From NCBI RefSeq assembly GCF_013364155.1, contig NZ_CP054916.1, positions 7,003,001 to 7,067,000 of the forward strand: 64,000 nt of DNA. The letters are read 5' to 3'. Below the pieces are notes generated by a model. The model saw nothing but the letters and a program-made list of their open reading frames with translations. It had not been told where the DNA came from and did no database searches. This stretch comes from Streptomyces sp. NA02950 (lineage in GTDB: Bacteria; Actinomycetota; Actinomycetes; Streptomycetales; Streptomycetaceae). A program made the translations under genes and the position numbers. Shown here one piece after another: positions 8,453 to 19,595 of the stretch (position 1 is the first letter of the stretch; each line of letters begins with the position of its first letter).

Positions 8453-11416
8453 ATGCACAGACGCAAGGCGAGATCGATCAGATCGCTTGTCGCGGTGGCT
8501 TCACTGCTCCTGGGGGGACTGGCCGCGGTACCCGCCGCACAGGCTCGGCCCACCGCGGACACCTCGGCCGACGGACTGTCCGTCTGGACGGCCGAGGTGA
8601 GCAGGGACCAGATTCCGCTGCTGCTGCGCTCCGGCGCGGACGGGCATGAACTCGGGCGCCAGGTGCCCGAGAAGGGCCGCGGAGCGGTCGAGCTCTACCT
8701 CACGCGGAAGCAGGCCGCGAAGCTGCGCGGCAAGGGGGTGCGGCTCACCGAGAAGAAGGTCTCCGCACAGGCCCGCAACCGTCTCAAGGCCGCGGGCGAC
8801 GGGGTGTTCCGCCCCTACAGCGGCGCCGGCGGGCTGAAACAGGAGATCGTCGAGACCGGCCGGGCCCATCCCGGTCTCACCAAGGTCGTCAGCATCGGCA
8901 AGACCACCCAGGGCAAGGACATCCTCGCCCTCAAGCTCACCAAGGGCGCCGCGAAGTCCCGCGACGGCAGCAGGCCGTCGGTGCTGTACATGTCCAACCA
9001 GCACGCCCGGGAGTGGATCACGCCGGAGATGACCCGGCGTCTGATGCACTACTACCTCGACAACTACGGCAAGGACGACCGCGTCACCCGGATCGTCGAC
9101 CGCACCGAACTGTGGTTCGTCCTCTCCGCCAACCCGGACGGCTACGACTACACCCACCAGAGCCCCGCCAACCGCCAGTGGCGCAAGAACCTGCGCGACA
9201 ACAACGGCGACGGCAAGATCACCCCCGGCGACGGTGTCGACCCGAACCGCAACTTCCCCTACAAGTGGGGCTACGACAACGAGGGTTCGTCGGCCGACCC
9301 CGCCGACGAGACCTACCGGGGTCCCGCCCCCGGCTCCGAACCCGAGACCAAGGCGCTGGACTCCTTCGAGAAGCGCATCGGGTTCGACTACGGCATCAAC
9401 TACCACTCCGCCGCCGAACTGCTGCTCTACGGCGTCGGCTGGCAGGTCGCCACCCCGACCCCCGACGACGTCCTCTACAAGTCGCTCGCCGGGACCCCGG
9501 AGAACTCGGCGATCCCCGGCTACCACCCGCAGGTCTCCTCCGAGCTGTACACCACCAACGGCGAGGCCGACGGCCACGCGGCCAACGTCAACGGGATGAT
9601 GATGTTCACCCCGGAGATGTCGACCTGTCAGACCGCGTCCGCCGTCGACCCCGACGACGCCTGGAAGCCCGGCGACTGCGCGTCCGTCTTCACCTTCCCG
9701 GACGACAAGAAGCTGATCCAGCAGGAGTTCACCAAGAACATCCCGTTCGCGCTCTCGGTCGCCGAGACCGCCGCCCACCCCGACCGGCCCTCCTCGTCGG
9801 TCGGCATCGACGCGCCCGACTTCACCCCGGACACCTTCACCACCTCCTACGCCCGCGGCGGCGACCAGGAGGTCTCCGTCACCGTGCGCAAGAGCGTCCG
9901 CGACAAGCGGCTCAACTACCGCGTGGACGGCGGCCGCACCCGCACCGCGGCGCTCAGGCCCTGGAAGGGCGGTGAGACCTACGGCGGCGAGGACAACATC
10001 CGCTTCGACCAGTACCGCGCCACCGTCGAGGGCGCGGACACCGGTGAGAAGGTCCAGGTCTGGTACACCGGCCGCACCAAGAGCGGCAAGCGGACCGCCA
10101 GCGAACCCTTCACCTACACCGTCGCCTCCCGGCCCCGCGCCGACACCCTGGTGATCGCCGAGGAGGGCGGCAGCACCCCGGCCCGGCACACCGCCGCCTA
10201 CACCAAGGCGCTCGCCGACAACGGCCGCAAGGCCGCCGTCTGGGACGTCGCCGCCAAGGGCGCGCCCTCCGCACTCGGGGTGCTCAGCCACTTCCGCACC
10301 GTGCTCTGGTACACCGGCGCCGAGCGGCCCGGCGGGCCGACCCTGCTGGCCGTGCGCGACTTCCTCAACGAGGGCGGCAAGCTGATCACCACCGGTGAGC
10401 GGGCCGGGGGCAGTTCCGAGGTGGGCCCGGCCGACACCGACGACTTCAGCCAGTACTACCTGGGCGCCGACAGCCGGATCACGCTCCCGTCGCCCCCCGC
10501 CTACCAGGGCGGCGGCGCGCTCAAGGGCACCGCGGCCACCCTGGCCGACGCCCCCGGCAACCCGCTGGACAGCGCGGGCGGCTACACCGTCACCTCCGAT
10601 GTGCTGCCGCCGAAGGACTTCCCGCAGTTCCGCAGCGCGGGCGCGGGCGAGTACCCGGGGGCCCGCTCGCCGTACCAGCCGTACGAGGGCGACTGGATGG
10701 CGGCCGCCGGCCACCACGACAACTCCTGGAACCGGCTCGCCCGCACCGTCGATCTGACCGGGGTGAACGCGGCCGACAAGCCGAGTCTGACCTTCCGGCT
10801 CAGCCATGACACCGAGCCCGGCTACGACCATGTGATCGTCGAGGCGCACACCGTGGGCCAGGAGGACTGGACCACGCTGCCCGACGCGGGCGGCGGCAGC
10901 TCCGCCAAGGTGCCCACCGAGTGCGAGGCGGGCTTCCTGCTCAACCTCCACCCGTTCCTCAAGCACTACCTCACCCCCGGGGACGACGGCTGCAAGGCCA
11001 CCGGCACCACCGGCGCCTGGAACAGCTTCACCGGCTCCTCCGAGGGCTGGCGGCCGGTCTCGCTCGACCTGAGCGGCTACGCGGGCAAGAAGGTCGAGCT
11101 ATCGGTCTCGTACGTGACCGACCCGGGCACCGGCGGCCGCGGCGCCTTCGTCGACAGCACCGCGCTGGTCGTCGGCGGCGCCACCCAGGACACCGAGGGA
11201 TTCGAGACGGCGCTCGGACCGTGGTCCGCTGCCGGGCCGCCGGAGGGCAGCCCGGCGAATCCCGCGAACTGGACCCGGTCCCAGGAGCTCTTCCACACCT
11301 CCGCGGGGGTCACCACCCGGGACACCGTGCTGCTCGGCTTCGGCCTGGAGCACGTACCCAGCGCGGCCCAGCGGGCGAAGCTCGTCGGTGGCGCACTCCG
11401 TGCGCTGCGCCGTTGA
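8453..11416 (+). CDS. Secreted M14-family zinc carboxypeptidase with C-terminal accessory domains
   Basis: This 987-residue exported protein begins with a Sec signal peptide (basic MHRRKARS, then a hydrophobic stretch ending AQA). The M14 domain has zinc ligands in HARE (His184, Glu187) and His318 (INYHSAAELL), and the general-base Glu388 in FTPEMST, so it should be active. Its substrate side is peptides or possibly peptidoglycan stems. After about residue 450 come beta-rich segments, an unusual Rossmann-like stretch (VLWYTGAERPGGPT, KLITTGERAGG) and an immune-inhibitor-A-like binding region (YDHVIVEAHTVGQEDW). ATG 8453 has a strong AGGGGGG site. A hairpin at 11441-11483 ends the unit. Confidence 0.92.
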   Translation: MHRRKARSIRSLVAVASLLLGGLAAVPAAQARPTADTSADGLSVWTAEVSRDQIPLLLRSGADGHELGRQVPEKGRGAVELYLTRKQAAKLRGKGVRLTEKKVSAQARNRLKAAGDGVFRPYSGAGGLKQEIVETGRAHPGLTKVVSIGKTTQGKDILALKLTKGAAKSRDGSRPSVLYMSNQHAREWITPEMTRRLMHYYLDNYGKDDRVTRIVDRTELWFVLSANPDGYDYTHQSPANRQWRKNLRDNNGDGKITPGDGVDPNRNFPYKWGYDNEGSSADPADETYRGPAPGSEPETKALDSFEKRIGFDYGINYHSAAELLLYGVGWQVATPTPDDVLYKSLAGTPENSAIPGYHPQVSSELYTTNGEADGHAANVNGMMMFTPEMSTCQTASAVDPDDAWKPGDCASVFTFPDDKKLIQQEFTKNIPFALSVAETAAHPDRPSSSVGIDAPDFTPDTFTTSYARGGDQEVSVTVRKSVRDKRLNYRVDGGRTRTAALRPWKGGETYGGEDNIRFDQYRATVEGADTGEKVQVWYTGRTKSGKRTASEPFTYTVASRPRADTLVIAEEGGSTPARHTAAYTKALADNGRKAAVWDVAAKGAPSALGVLSHFRTVLWYTGAERPGGPTLLAVRDFLNEGGKLITTGERAGGSSEVGPADTDDFSQYYLGADSRITLPSPPAYQGGGALKGTAATLADAPGNPLDSAGGYTVTSDVLPPKDFPQFRSAGAGEYPGARSPYQPYEGDWMAAAGHHDNSWNRLARTVDLTGVNAADKPSLTFRLSHDTEPGYDHVIVEAHTVGQEDWTTLPDAGGGSSAKVPTECEAGFLLNLHPFLKHYLTPGDDGCKATGTTGAWNSFTGSSEGWRPVSLDLSGYAGKKVELSVSYVTDPGTGGRGAFVDSTALVVGGATQDTEGFETALGPWSAAGPPEGSPANPANWTRSQELFHTSAGVTTRDTVLLGFGLEHVPSAAQRAKLVGGALRALRR

Positions 11417-11440
11417 CAGATCGTGACGACTCGTGACTGA

Positions 11441-11483
11441 ATCGGCGGCCCATACCACGTTCAGGTGGTCATGGGCCGCCGAT
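11441..11483. terminator. Hairpin terminator after the carboxypeptidase gene
   Basis: A perfect outer 13-bp stem (ATCGGCGGCCCAT with ATGGGCCGCCGAT) continues into an inner ACCAC/GTGGT pair around a short loop, 25 bases after the stop codon. Confidence 0.75.
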
Positions 11484-11573
11484 GCCAATGTCACGTACGT
11501 CTCGTGATAGCGGTAGGGTCGGAGGCGGTCGGGGACATCCACACAAGCTCGCCGGGCAGCCCGGCACACCTAA

Positions 11574-12593
<1,020 letters not shown>

Positions 12594-12611
12594 CGCTGTC
12601 GCGATGAGCGA

Positions 12612-12654
12612 GGAAAGGGGCCCGCTACGACGCTGTCGCAGCGGGCCCCTTTCC
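12612..12654. terminator. Intercistronic hairpin between gap and pgk
   Basis: A perfect 15-bp stem (12612-12626 with 12640-12654) has a 13-base loop. It ends 20 bases before the pgk start, so it should terminate or attenuate gap transcripts or protect the gap mRNA 3' end. Confidence 0.8.
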
Positions 12655-12674
12655 CATGATCAAGGAGCCATTCT

Positions 12675-13877
12675 GTGAAGACGATTGACGATCTCCAGGT
12701 CAGCGGGCAGCGGGTGTTCGTCCGTGCCGACCTGAACGTCCCGCTCGACGGCGAGACGATCACCGACGACGGCCGGATCCGCGCCGCCGTTCCGACGATC
12801 ACCAAGCTCCTGGACCGGGGTGCCAAGGTCATCGTCGCCTCGCACCTCGGCCGCCCCAAGGGTGCCCCGGACCCGCAGTACTCGCTGGCCCCCGTGGCGC
12901 GGCGGCTCGGGGAACTCCTCGGCAAGCCGGTCGCCTTCGCGACCGACACCGTGGACGACAGCGCGCGCACCACCGTCGGGGGGCTCGCCGATGGTCAGGT
13001 CGCGCTGCTGGAGAACCTGCGCTTCAACGCCGGTGAGACCAGCAAGGACGACGCCGAGCGCGGCGCGTTCGCCGACCGGCTCGCCGCCCTCGCCGACCTC
13101 TATGTGGGCGACGGCTTCGGCGCGGTCCACCGCAAGCACGCCTCCGTCTACGACCTTCCGGCACGGCTGCCGCACGCCGCGGGCGATCTGATCGCCGCCG
13201 AGCTGACCGTCCTGAAGAAGCTCACCGAGGACGTCAAGCGGCCGTACGCGGTGGTCCTCGGCGGCGCCAAGGTCTCCGACAAGCTGGGCGTGATCGACCA
13301 CCTGCTGGAGAAGGCCGACCGCATCCTGATCGGCGGCGGTATGGCCTATACCTTCCTCAAGGCCCAGGGCCACGAGGTCGGCGGCTCGCTGCTCCAGGAG
13401 GACCAGGTCCCGACAGTGCGGGAGTACCTGCGGCGGGCCGAGGAGCGCGGTGTGGAGTTCGTGCTCCCGGTCGACGTGCTGGCCGCGGCCGAGTTCCCGG
13501 ACCTGAAGACGAAGGCCCCGGCCAACCCCGAGGTGCTGGCCGCCGACGCCATCCCGGCCGACCGGCAGGGCCTGGACATCGGCCCGGAGACCCGCAAGCT
13601 CTACGCCACCAAGCTGGCCGACACCGCCACCGTCTTCTGGAACGGCCCCATGGGTGTCTTCGAGCACCCCGACTACGCCGACGGCACCAGGGCCGTCGCC
13701 CAGGCCCTGATCGACAGCCCCGCCTTCACCGTGGTCGGCGGCGGCGACTCGGCAGCGGCCGTCCGCATCCTGGGATTCGATGAATCCGCTTTCGGCCATA
13801 TCTCGACCGGCGGCGGCGCAAGCCTCGAATACCTCGAGGGCAAGACTCTCCCCGGCCTCGCCGCACTGGAGGACTGA
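12675..13877 (+). CDS. pgk: Phosphoglycerate kinase
   Basis: This is a 400-residue enzyme making ATP and 3-phosphoglycerate from 1,3-bisphosphoglycerate. The family signature [14 protein letters not shown] is at the N-terminus. [28 protein letters not shown] and the nucleotide-binding [11 protein letters not shown] near the C-terminus are all present. The GTG start has AAGGAG upstream. tpiA follows after five bases, so the two are co-transcribed. Confidence 0.98.
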   Translation: MKTIDDLQVSGQRVFVRADLNVPLDGETITDDGRIRAAVPTITKLLDRGAKVIVASHLGRPKGAPDPQYSLAPVARRLGELLGKPVAFATDTVDDSARTTVGGLADGQVALLENLRFNAGETSKDDAERGAFADRLAALADLYVGDGFGAVHRKHASVYDLPARLPHAAGDLIAAELTVLKKLTEDVKRPYAVVLGGAKVSDKLGVIDHLLEKADRILIGGGMAYTFLKAQGHEVGGSLLQEDQVPTVREYLRRAEERGVEFVLPVDVLAAAEFPDLKTKAPANPEVLAADAIPADRQGLDIGPETRKLYATKLADTATVFWNGPMGVFEHPDYADGTRAVAQALIDSPAFTVVGGGDSAAAVRILGFDESAFGHISTGGGASLEYLEGKTLPGLAALED

Positions 13878-13882
13878 ACACC

Positions 13883-14659
13883 GTGAGTGACCGCATTCCG
13901 CTGATGGCGGGCAACTGGAAGATGAACCTCAACCACCTCGAGGCCATCGCCCACGTCCAGAAGCTCGCCTTCGCCCTCGCCGACAAGGACTACGAGGCCG
14001 TCGAGGTCGCGGTCCTGCCGCCCTTCACCGATCTGCGGTCGGTGCAGACGCTGGTCGACGGCGACAAGCTGAAGATCAAGTACGGCGCCCAGGACATCTC
14101 CGCGCACGACTCCGGCGCGTACACCGGCGAGATCGCCGGCCCGATGCTCTCCAAGCTGAAGTGCACCTACGTGGCCATCGGCCACTCGGAGCGCCGCCAG
14201 TACCACGCCGAGACCGACGAGATCTGCAACGGCAAGGTCAAGGCCGCCTTCCGGAACGATCTCACCCCCATCCTGTGCGTGGGCGAGGGCCTGGAGGTCC
14301 GCAAGGCGGGCAACCAGGTCGCTCACACCCTCGCGCAGGTCGACGGCGGTCTGGCGGACGTCCCGGCCGAGCAGGCCGAGACGATCGTGATCGCCTACGA
14401 GCCGGTCTGGGCGATCGGCACCGGCGAGGTGGCGACCCCCGAGGACGCCCAGGAGGTCTGCGGGGCGATCCGCGCCCGGCTGGCCGAGCTGTACAGCCAG
14501 GAGCTGGCCGACAAGGTCCGGATCCAGTACGGCGGCTCGGTGAAGTCCGGGAACGTCGCCGCGATCATGGCCCAGCCGGATGTGGACGGCGCGCTGATCG
14601 GCGGTGCCGCGCTGGACGCCGACGAATTCGTCAAGATCGTCCGTTTCCGCGACCAGTGA
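13883..14659 (+). CDS. tpiA: Triosephosphate isomerase
   Basis: This 258-residue TIM barrel interconverts dihydroxyacetone phosphate and glyceraldehyde-3-phosphate. MAGNWKMN carries the substrate-binding Asn and Lys, [10 protein letters not shown] the catalytic His, [12 protein letters not shown] the catalytic Glu, and [10 protein letters not shown] the phosphate-binding loop. The GTG start follows pgk by five bases, with GGAGGA in the end of pgk as its ribosome binding site. Confidence 0.98.
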   Translation: MSDRIPLMAGNWKMNLNHLEAIAHVQKLAFALADKDYEAVEVAVLPPFTDLRSVQTLVDGDKLKIKYGAQDISAHDSGAYTGEIAGPMLSKLKCTYVAIGHSERRQYHAETDEICNGKVKAAFRNDLTPILCVGEGLEVRKAGNQVAHTLAQVDGGLADVPAEQAETIVIAYEPVWAIGTGEVATPEDAQEVCGAIRARLAELYSQELADKVRIQYGGSVKSGNVAAIMAQPDVDGALIGGAALDADEFVKIVRFRDQ

Positions 14660-14765
14660 GTATGCCGTAGCGCACGGGTCGTCGTACCCTGTCGGGGGTC
14701 GTGGTGGTGCGATCGCGCCATCCGGCCCCCGACGTCCGTAACTGCCCGAGAGAGTTGGTCCAGCT

Positions 14766-14999
14766 GTGATCATGGGGTTCTCGATCGCCCTCATCATCTT
14801 CAGCCTTTTGATGATGATGCTGGTGCTCATGCACAAGGGGAAGGGCGGCGGCCTGTCCGACATGTTCGGTGGCGGTATGCAGTCCTCGGTGGGCGGCTCC
14901 TCGGTCGCCGAGCGCAACCTCGACCGGATCACCCTGGTGGTCGGGCTGCTGTGGTTCGTCTGCATCGTTGTCCTCGGCCTCCTGATGAAGCTCGACTGA
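14766..14999 (+). CDS. secG: Preprotein translocase subunit SecG
   Basis: This is a 77-residue membrane subunit of the SecYEG channel. It has two transmembrane segments (IALIIFSLLMMMLVLMH and TLVVGLLWFVCIVVLGLL) joined by the cytoplasmic Gly-rich loop GKGGGLSDMFGG typical of SecG. The start is GTG 14766, or ATG 14772 two codons later; the ribosome binding site is weak. The conserved neighbour order tpiA-secG supports the call. About 105 bp upstream could hold its own promoter. Confidence 0.93.
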   Translation: MIMGFSIALIIFSLLMMMLVLMHKGKGGGLSDMFGGGMQSSVGGSSVAERNLDRITLVVGLLWFVCIVVLGLLMKLD

Positions 15000-15144
15000 C
15001 GCTCGCATGAGGTTCGAGCCGGGCTTCGACCGGGGGTCGTTCGTCCGCCGACCGGGATCCGATATCTGACGTTCCGTCCGTCAGCGGGCCAAGGGCGGCT
15101 TATCATGGGGGTGGCGTCCTCGGTGGCGGGTGTAACTCCACTCA

Positions 15145-15173
15145 CTGGACGCGCGTTGGGCCTTACGTAGACT
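15145..15173 (+). promoter_or_regulatory. Candidate promoter of the RbpA-family gene
   Basis: CTGGAC (15145-15150) and TAGACT (15168-15173) are spaced by 17 bases, about 65 bases before the GTG start. The -10 is good and the -35 moderate. The rest of the 239-bp secG-to-rbpA-like gap shows no gene. Confidence 0.4.
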
Positions 15174-15238
15174 GGGGCGCCGGGCAGCGAAGCCGACCAT
15201 CGATACTTCGCGGCACCATCACGCAGGGAGTTACAACC

Positions 15239-15574
15239 GTGGCAAGTGGCAACGCGATCCGTGGAAGCCGGGTCGGAGCGGGGCCGATGGGAGAAGCCGA
15301 GCGAGGCGAATCGGCACCGCGCCTGCGCATCTCCTTCTGGTGCTCGAACGGACACGAGACCGTGCCGAGCTTCGCCAGCGACGCGCAGATCCCGGACACG
15401 TGGGACTGCCCCCGCTGCGGCTTCCCCGCCGGCAAGGACCGGGACAACCCGCCGGACCCGCCACGCACCGAGCCGTACAAGACGCATCTGGCGTATGTGC
15501 GCGAGCGGCGCAGCGATGCCGACGGCGAGGCGATCCTCGCCGAGGCGCTGGCCAAGCTCCGGGGCGAGATCTAG
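15239..15574 (+). CDS. RbpA-family RNA polymerase-binding protein (RbpB-like paralogue)
   Basis: This 111-residue protein belongs to the actinobacterial RbpA family, which binds the sigma factor and core RNA polymerase and stabilises open complexes. The cysteine core WCSNGHE...CPRCG (Cys35, His39, Cys57, Cys60) is conserved, followed by a basic stretch and the family C-terminal helix THLAYVRERRSDADGEAILAEAL, which in RbpA contacts sigma. It is shorter than the RbpA I recall from S. coelicolor (about 124 residues), its N-terminus differs, and the gene sits next to secG. It is therefore probably the second paralogue. The GTG start has GGGAG upstream; a strong hairpin follows. Confidence 0.85.
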   Translation: MASGNAIRGSRVGAGPMGEAERGESAPRLRISFWCSNGHETVPSFASDAQIPDTWDCPRCGFPAGKDRDNPPDPPRTEPYKTHLAYVRERRSDADGEAILAEALAKLRGEI

Positions 15575-15600
15575 GCGGCACGCCGAACCGAGCGGCGCGT

Positions 15601-15652
15601 ACGACGGCCCGGCCGGGCACCCTCCCAAGGGGGTGCGCGGCCGGGCCGTCGT
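15601..15652. terminator. Long hairpin terminator after the RbpA-like gene
   Basis: A perfect 15-bp outer stem (15601-15615 with 15638-15652) extends into an inner GCACCC/GGGTGC pair, 27 bases after the stop. Confidence 0.8.
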
Positions 15653-15751
15653 CCATGTCCGGGGCCGTTGTCAGTGGCCGGCACTACGGTCGGGGGTGCT
15701 GATTCACGGAGGCTCGGCGGCCGGGGCCTCGCCGGGGGGGGGAGGGCGCCG

Positions 15752-17002
15752 ATGAGCGCGGTGGAAGCGGGGGAGCTCGAGGGGGAGCGGGGCGGCGAGA
15801 AACCGGCGGCGCCCGCCTGGCGCGGGGGGTTCGGGCGGCTGTGGACGGCCGCCGTGGTCTCCCGCTTCGGGGACGCGCTGCGCGGGGCGGCGCTGCCGCT
15901 GCTGGCGGTCTCCCTGACCGATTCACCGGTGCTGGTGTCGCTGGTGACCGCCTGCGGCTTTCTGCCCTGGCTGCTGTTCGGGCTGATCGGCGGGGCGATC
16001 GCGGACCGGGTGGACCAGCGGCGGGCGATGTGGGCGGTGGACGCGGTACGAGCCGCCCTGATGGCGGCGTTCGCCGTCGCCGTATGGCTGGACCACGCCA
16101 CCATCGGGCTGCTGCTCGCGCTCGGCTTCGCCCTGACCACCCTCCAGACCCTGTTCGACAACGCCGCCACCGCCCTGCTGCCGTCGGTGGTGGGCCAGGA
16201 GGCGCTGGGCCGGGCCAACGCCCGGCTGATGACCGGGCAGGAGGTGATGGGCCGGTTCGTGGGCGCCCCGCTGCTGCCGGTGCTGCTGGGACTCGGCGCC
16301 GCGGTGCCCTTCTGGGCGGACGCGGCCACCTATCTCGTCGCCGCCCTCCTGGTCGCCTCGCTCGGGGTGGCGGCCCCCGAGCGCCCTCCGCGCCCGGCGG
16401 GCCGGACGCTGCGCCATGACATCGCCGAGGGCATCCGGCTGCTGCGGCGGGACCGGGTGCTGAAGGCGCTGTGCGGCTGCACCATGCTGGTCAACATCGG
16501 CATCGGCGCGCTCATCGCCACCCTGGTGCTGATCGTCACCGGCTGGCTGCACGCCGGGAACACCGGCTATGCCGTCGTGGTGACCGTCTACGGGATCGGC
16601 AGCGTGGCCGGCGGTCTGGTGGCCGGGTGGATCACCGACCGGCTGGGCCGGGTCCGCTCCCTGGTGGTGTGCGGCACGGCGCAGCTCGCCGCCCTGCTCG
16701 CCCTCGGCACGCTCCGCGGTCTGCCGGTCGCCGTCGCCGCCATGGGCCTGTTCGGCTTCTCCGGAATGGTCTGGAACGTCACCGAGGTGACGATGATGCA
16801 GCAGCGCAGCCCCGCCGAGATGGTGGGCCGGGTGAGCGCGGCGTTCCGCACCCTGACCGTCGCCGGTACCCCGCTCGGTGCCCTGCTCGGCGGGGTGACC
16901 GCCGCGGCCTGGGGGCTGAACACCCCGGCGCTGGCGGCCGCGGCGCTGTTCGCCTGCGGCCTGGTGGCCCTCGTTCCGGGAATGCGGTCCGGCATCAATT
17001 AG
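15752..17002 (+). CDS. MFS transporter (drug/metabolite exporter type)
   Basis: This is a 416-residue polytopic inner-membrane protein of the major facilitator superfamily. After a hydrophilic start come about twelve hydrophobic segments, for example AALPLLAVSLTDSPVLVSLV and LALGFALTTLQTLF. The loop GAIADRVDQRRAM after the second segment is the motif-A equivalent (GxxaDrxdrR), and the second half repeats it as GWITDRLGRVRSL. The ENTS/MdtG-like organisation suggests export of a small molecule, but the substrate is unknown. ATG 15752 has a GGGGGAGGG site. pgi follows after 42 bp. Confidence 0.85.
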   Translation: MSAVEAGELEGERGGEKPAAPAWRGGFGRLWTAAVVSRFGDALRGAALPLLAVSLTDSPVLVSLVTACGFLPWLLFGLIGGAIADRVDQRRAMWAVDAVRAALMAAFAVAVWLDHATIGLLLALGFALTTLQTLFDNAATALLPSVVGQEALGRANARLMTGQEVMGRFVGAPLLPVLLGLGAAVPFWADAATYLVAALLVASLGVAAPERPPRPAGRTLRHDIAEGIRLLRRDRVLKALCGCTMLVNIGIGALIATLVLIVTGWLHAGNTGYAVVVTVYGIGSVAGGLVAGWITDRLGRVRSLVVCGTAQLAALLALGTLRGLPVAVAAMGLFGFSGMVWNVTEVTMMQQRSPAEMVGRVSAAFRTLTVAGTPLGALLGGVTAAAWGLNTPALAAAALFACGLVALVPGMRSGIN

Positions 17003-17044
17003 GTTGGTGGCCGGCGGGGTACAGGACCGACGAGAAGTGGGCTG

Positions 17045-18706
17045 ATGTCCGAGATGAACGCAGAAGGCCGCGGCAGGCTCGACCAGCTGCCCGAGTGGCA
17101 GGCGCTGGTCGCACACCGCAAGGAGCTGGGCGACGCGCAGTTGCGCGAGCTGTTCGCAGGCGACCCCGGGCGCGGGCGCCGGCTCACCCTCCAGGTCGGC
17201 GACCTCCATGTGGACTACTCCAAGCATCTGGTCACCGATGAGACGTTGCGGCTGTTGCGCGAGCTGGCCCGCGCCACCAAGGTGGCCGAACTGCGGGACG
17301 CGATGTTCCGCGGTGCGAAGATCAACACCACCGAGAACCGGGCGGTGCTGCATATCGCGCTGCGGGCGCCCCGCTCCGCCGTCATCAGGGTCGATGGCAA
17401 GGATGTCGTCCCGGATGTGCACGCGGTGCTCGCCAAGATGGCCATCTTCACCGACCGGATCCGGTCCGGCGACTGGACCGGGCACACCGGCAGGCGCATC
17501 AAGAACATCGTCAACATCGGCATCGGTGGCTCTGATCTGGGCCCCGCGATGGCGTTCGAGGCGCTGCGCGCCTACACCGACCGCTCGCTGACGTTCCGGT
17601 TCGTCTCCAATGTGGACGGCGCCGACCTCCATGAGGCGGTGCACGATCTGGACCCGGCCGAGACGCTGTTCATCGTCGCGTCCAAGACCTTCACCACCAT
17701 CGAGACCATCACCAACGCCACCTCCGCCCGCGACTGGCTGCTGACCGGGCTGCGGGCCGGTCCGGAGGCCGTCGCCAAGCACTTCGTGGCGCTGTCGACG
17801 AACGCGGAGAAGGTCTCCGAGTTCGGTATCGACACGGCCAACATGTTCGAGTTCTGGGACTGGGTCGGCGGGCGCTACTCCTACGCCTCGGCGATCGGCC
17901 TCTCCCTGATGATCGCCATCGGCCCGGACCACTTCCGCGAGATGCTGGCCGGGTTCCACCTGATGGACGAGCACTTCACCACGGCCCCGCCGGAGGAGAA
18001 CGCACCGCTGCTGATGGGCCTGCTGGGCATCTGGTACAACAACTTCCACGACGCCCAGTCCCATGCCGTACTGCCCTACAGCCACTACCTGTCCAAGTTC
18101 ACCGCCTACCTCCAGCAGCTGGACATGGAGTCCAACGGCAAGTCGGTGGACCGCCAGGGCGAGCCGGTCAGCTGGCAGACCGGCCCGGTGGTCTGGGGCA
18201 CCCCCGGCACCAACGGTCAGCACGCCTACTACCAGTTGCTCCACCAGGGCACCAAGCTGATCCCCGCCGATCTGCTCGGCTTCGCCCGGCCGGTGGACGG
18301 CCTCCAGCCCGGACTGGTCGCCCAGCACGATCTGCTGATGGCCAATCTCTTCGCCCAGGGTCAGGCGCTGGCCTTCGGCAAGACCCCGGAGGAGGTCGCC
18401 GCCGAGGGGGTGGCCCCGGAGCTGGTGTCGCACAAGACCTTCCGCGGCAACCGCCCCACCACCACCATCCTCGCCTCCGAGCTGACCCCGTCGGTGCTCG
18501 GCCAGCTCATCGCCCTCTACGAGCACAAGGTGTTCGTCCAGGGCGCCGTGTGGGACATCGACTCCTTCGACCAGTGGGGCGTGGAGCTGGGCAAGGCGCT
18601 GGCCAAGCGGGTGGAGCCCGCCCTGACCGAGGGAGCGGAGGTCGAGGGACTCGACCCGTCCACCGAGGAGCTCGTCGCCACCTACCGCGCGCTGCGCGGC
18701 CGTTGA
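17045..18706 (+). CDS. pgi: Glucose-6-phosphate isomerase
   Basis: This 553-residue enzyme interconverts glucose-6-phosphate and fructose-6-phosphate. [19 protein letters not shown] is the sugar-phosphate SIS motif, [17 protein letters not shown] holds the phosphate-binding Ser/Thr cluster, and [15 protein letters not shown] and [12 protein letters not shown] are the family signatures. The length matches the long PGI form. The gene converges with the pentose-phosphate operon, so the G6P branch enzymes face each other across one terminator. Confidence 0.98.
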   Translation: MSEMNAEGRGRLDQLPEWQALVAHRKELGDAQLRELFAGDPGRGRRLTLQVGDLHVDYSKHLVTDETLRLLRELARATKVAELRDAMFRGAKINTTENRAVLHIALRAPRSAVIRVDGKDVVPDVHAVLAKMAIFTDRIRSGDWTGHTGRRIKNIVNIGIGGSDLGPAMAFEALRAYTDRSLTFRFVSNVDGADLHEAVHDLDPAETLFIVASKTFTTIETITNATSARDWLLTGLRAGPEAVAKHFVALSTNAEKVSEFGIDTANMFEFWDWVGGRYSYASAIGLSLMIAIGPDHFREMLAGFHLMDEHFTTAPPEENAPLLMGLLGIWYNNFHDAQSHAVLPYSHYLSKFTAYLQQLDMESNGKSVDRQGEPVSWQTGPVVWGTPGTNGQHAYYQLLHQGTKLIPADLLGFARPVDGLQPGLVAQHDLLMANLFAQGQALAFGKTPEEVAAEGVAPELVSHKTFRGNRPTTTILASELTPSVLGQLIALYEHKVFVQGAVWDIDSFDQWGVELGKALAKRVEPALTEGAEVEGLDPSTEELVATYRALRGR

Positions 18707-18723
18707 GCCCTTCGGTGACCCCC

Positions 18724-18751
18724 TGATATACGGCGATTGATATACGGCGAT
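18724..18751. repeat. Perfect 14-bp tandem duplication
   Basis: TGATATACGGCGAT occurs twice head to tail, directly between the pgi stop and the terminator hairpin. The AT-rich sequence stands out locally. Confidence 0.8.
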
Positions 18752-18780
18752 CCCCCGTGCGCGGCACGCCCGGGGGATCG
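18748..18780. terminator. Bidirectional terminator between pgi and pgl
   Basis: The 10-bp stem CGATCCCCCG/CGGGGGATCG encloses a small GTGC/GCAC hairpin. It lies between two convergent genes and can serve both. Confidence 0.7.
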
Positions 18781-18812
18781 GTCGTCTCCGGATCGGTGCC
18801 GGGATGACGGAT

Positions 18813-19595
18813 TCACGGCGAGGCCGGGGGATACAGCTCGCGCGGCAGCCCGGCCGCCGCGGTCCGGTCCAGCAGCCACAGTGTGCGGCCTCGGCCGTAC
18901 GCCCCCGCCGCCGGGGCCTGGAGCTCCCCGGCGCCCGACAGCGCGATGGTGACCGCCTTCGCCTTGTCCTCCCCGGCCGCGAGCAGCCACACCTCCCGTG
19001 CCGCGCGGATCGCGGGCAGGGTCAGGGTGATCCGGGTGGGCGGCGGTTTGGGCGCACCGCGTACCCCGACCACCGTCCGCTCGGTCTCCCGGACGGCGGG
19101 CAGTTCGGGGAAGAGCGAGGCCACATGGGTGTCCGGTCCGACCCCCAGCAGCAGGACGTCGAAGGACGGCGCCGCGCCGTGGTTCTCCGGCCGTGCGGCC
19201 TGCGCCAGCTCGACGGCGTATGCCTCGGCCGCAGCCTCCACATCGCCGCCGTGCGGACCGTCGGACGCGGGCATGGCGTGCACCCGTGCGGGGTCCACCG
19301 GCACCGCGTCCAGCAGCGCTTCCCGCGCCTGGGTGACATTGCGCTCCGGATGGCCCTCGGGCAGGAAGCGCTCGTCGCCCCACCACAGGTCCAGCCGTGA
19401 CCAGTCCACCGCGTCGCGGGCGGGGGAGGAGGCGAGCGCGGCCAGCAGGCCGTTGCCGTTGCGGCCGCCGGTGAGGACCACCGACGCGGCGCCGCGGGCG
19501 GCCTGGGCGTCCACGATCTTCGTGAGCAGCCGGGCCGCCGCGGCCTGGGCCATCAGCTCCTTGTCGCGGTGGACGACGACCTGCGGAGCCGTCAT
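18813..19595 (-). CDS. pgl: 6-phosphogluconolactonase
   Basis: This 260-residue enzyme hydrolyses 6-phosphogluconolactone, step two of the oxidative pentose phosphate path. SVVLTGGRNGNGLLAAL and LDLWWGDERFLPEGHPERN are the nagB-like PGL signatures, and LLLGVGPDTHVASLFP is the active-site loop, where Gly-Asp-Gly-His is usual and Gly-Pro-Asp-Thr-His is seen here. ATG 19595 overlaps the opcA stop. It is the last gene of the tkt-tal-zwf-opcA-pgl operon. Confidence 0.95.
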   Translation of the reverse strand: MTAPQVVVHRDKELMAQAAAARLLTKIVDAQAARGAASVVLTGGRNGNGLLAALASSPARDAVDWSRLDLWWGDERFLPEGHPERNVTQAREALLDAVPVDPARVHAMPASDGPHGGDVEAAAEAYAVELAQAARPENHGAAPSFDVLLLGVGPDTHVASLFPELPAVRETERTVVGVRGAPKPPPTRITLTLPAIRAAREVWLLAAGEDKAKAVTIALSGAGELQAPAAGAYGRGRTLWLLDRTAAAGLPRELYPPASP

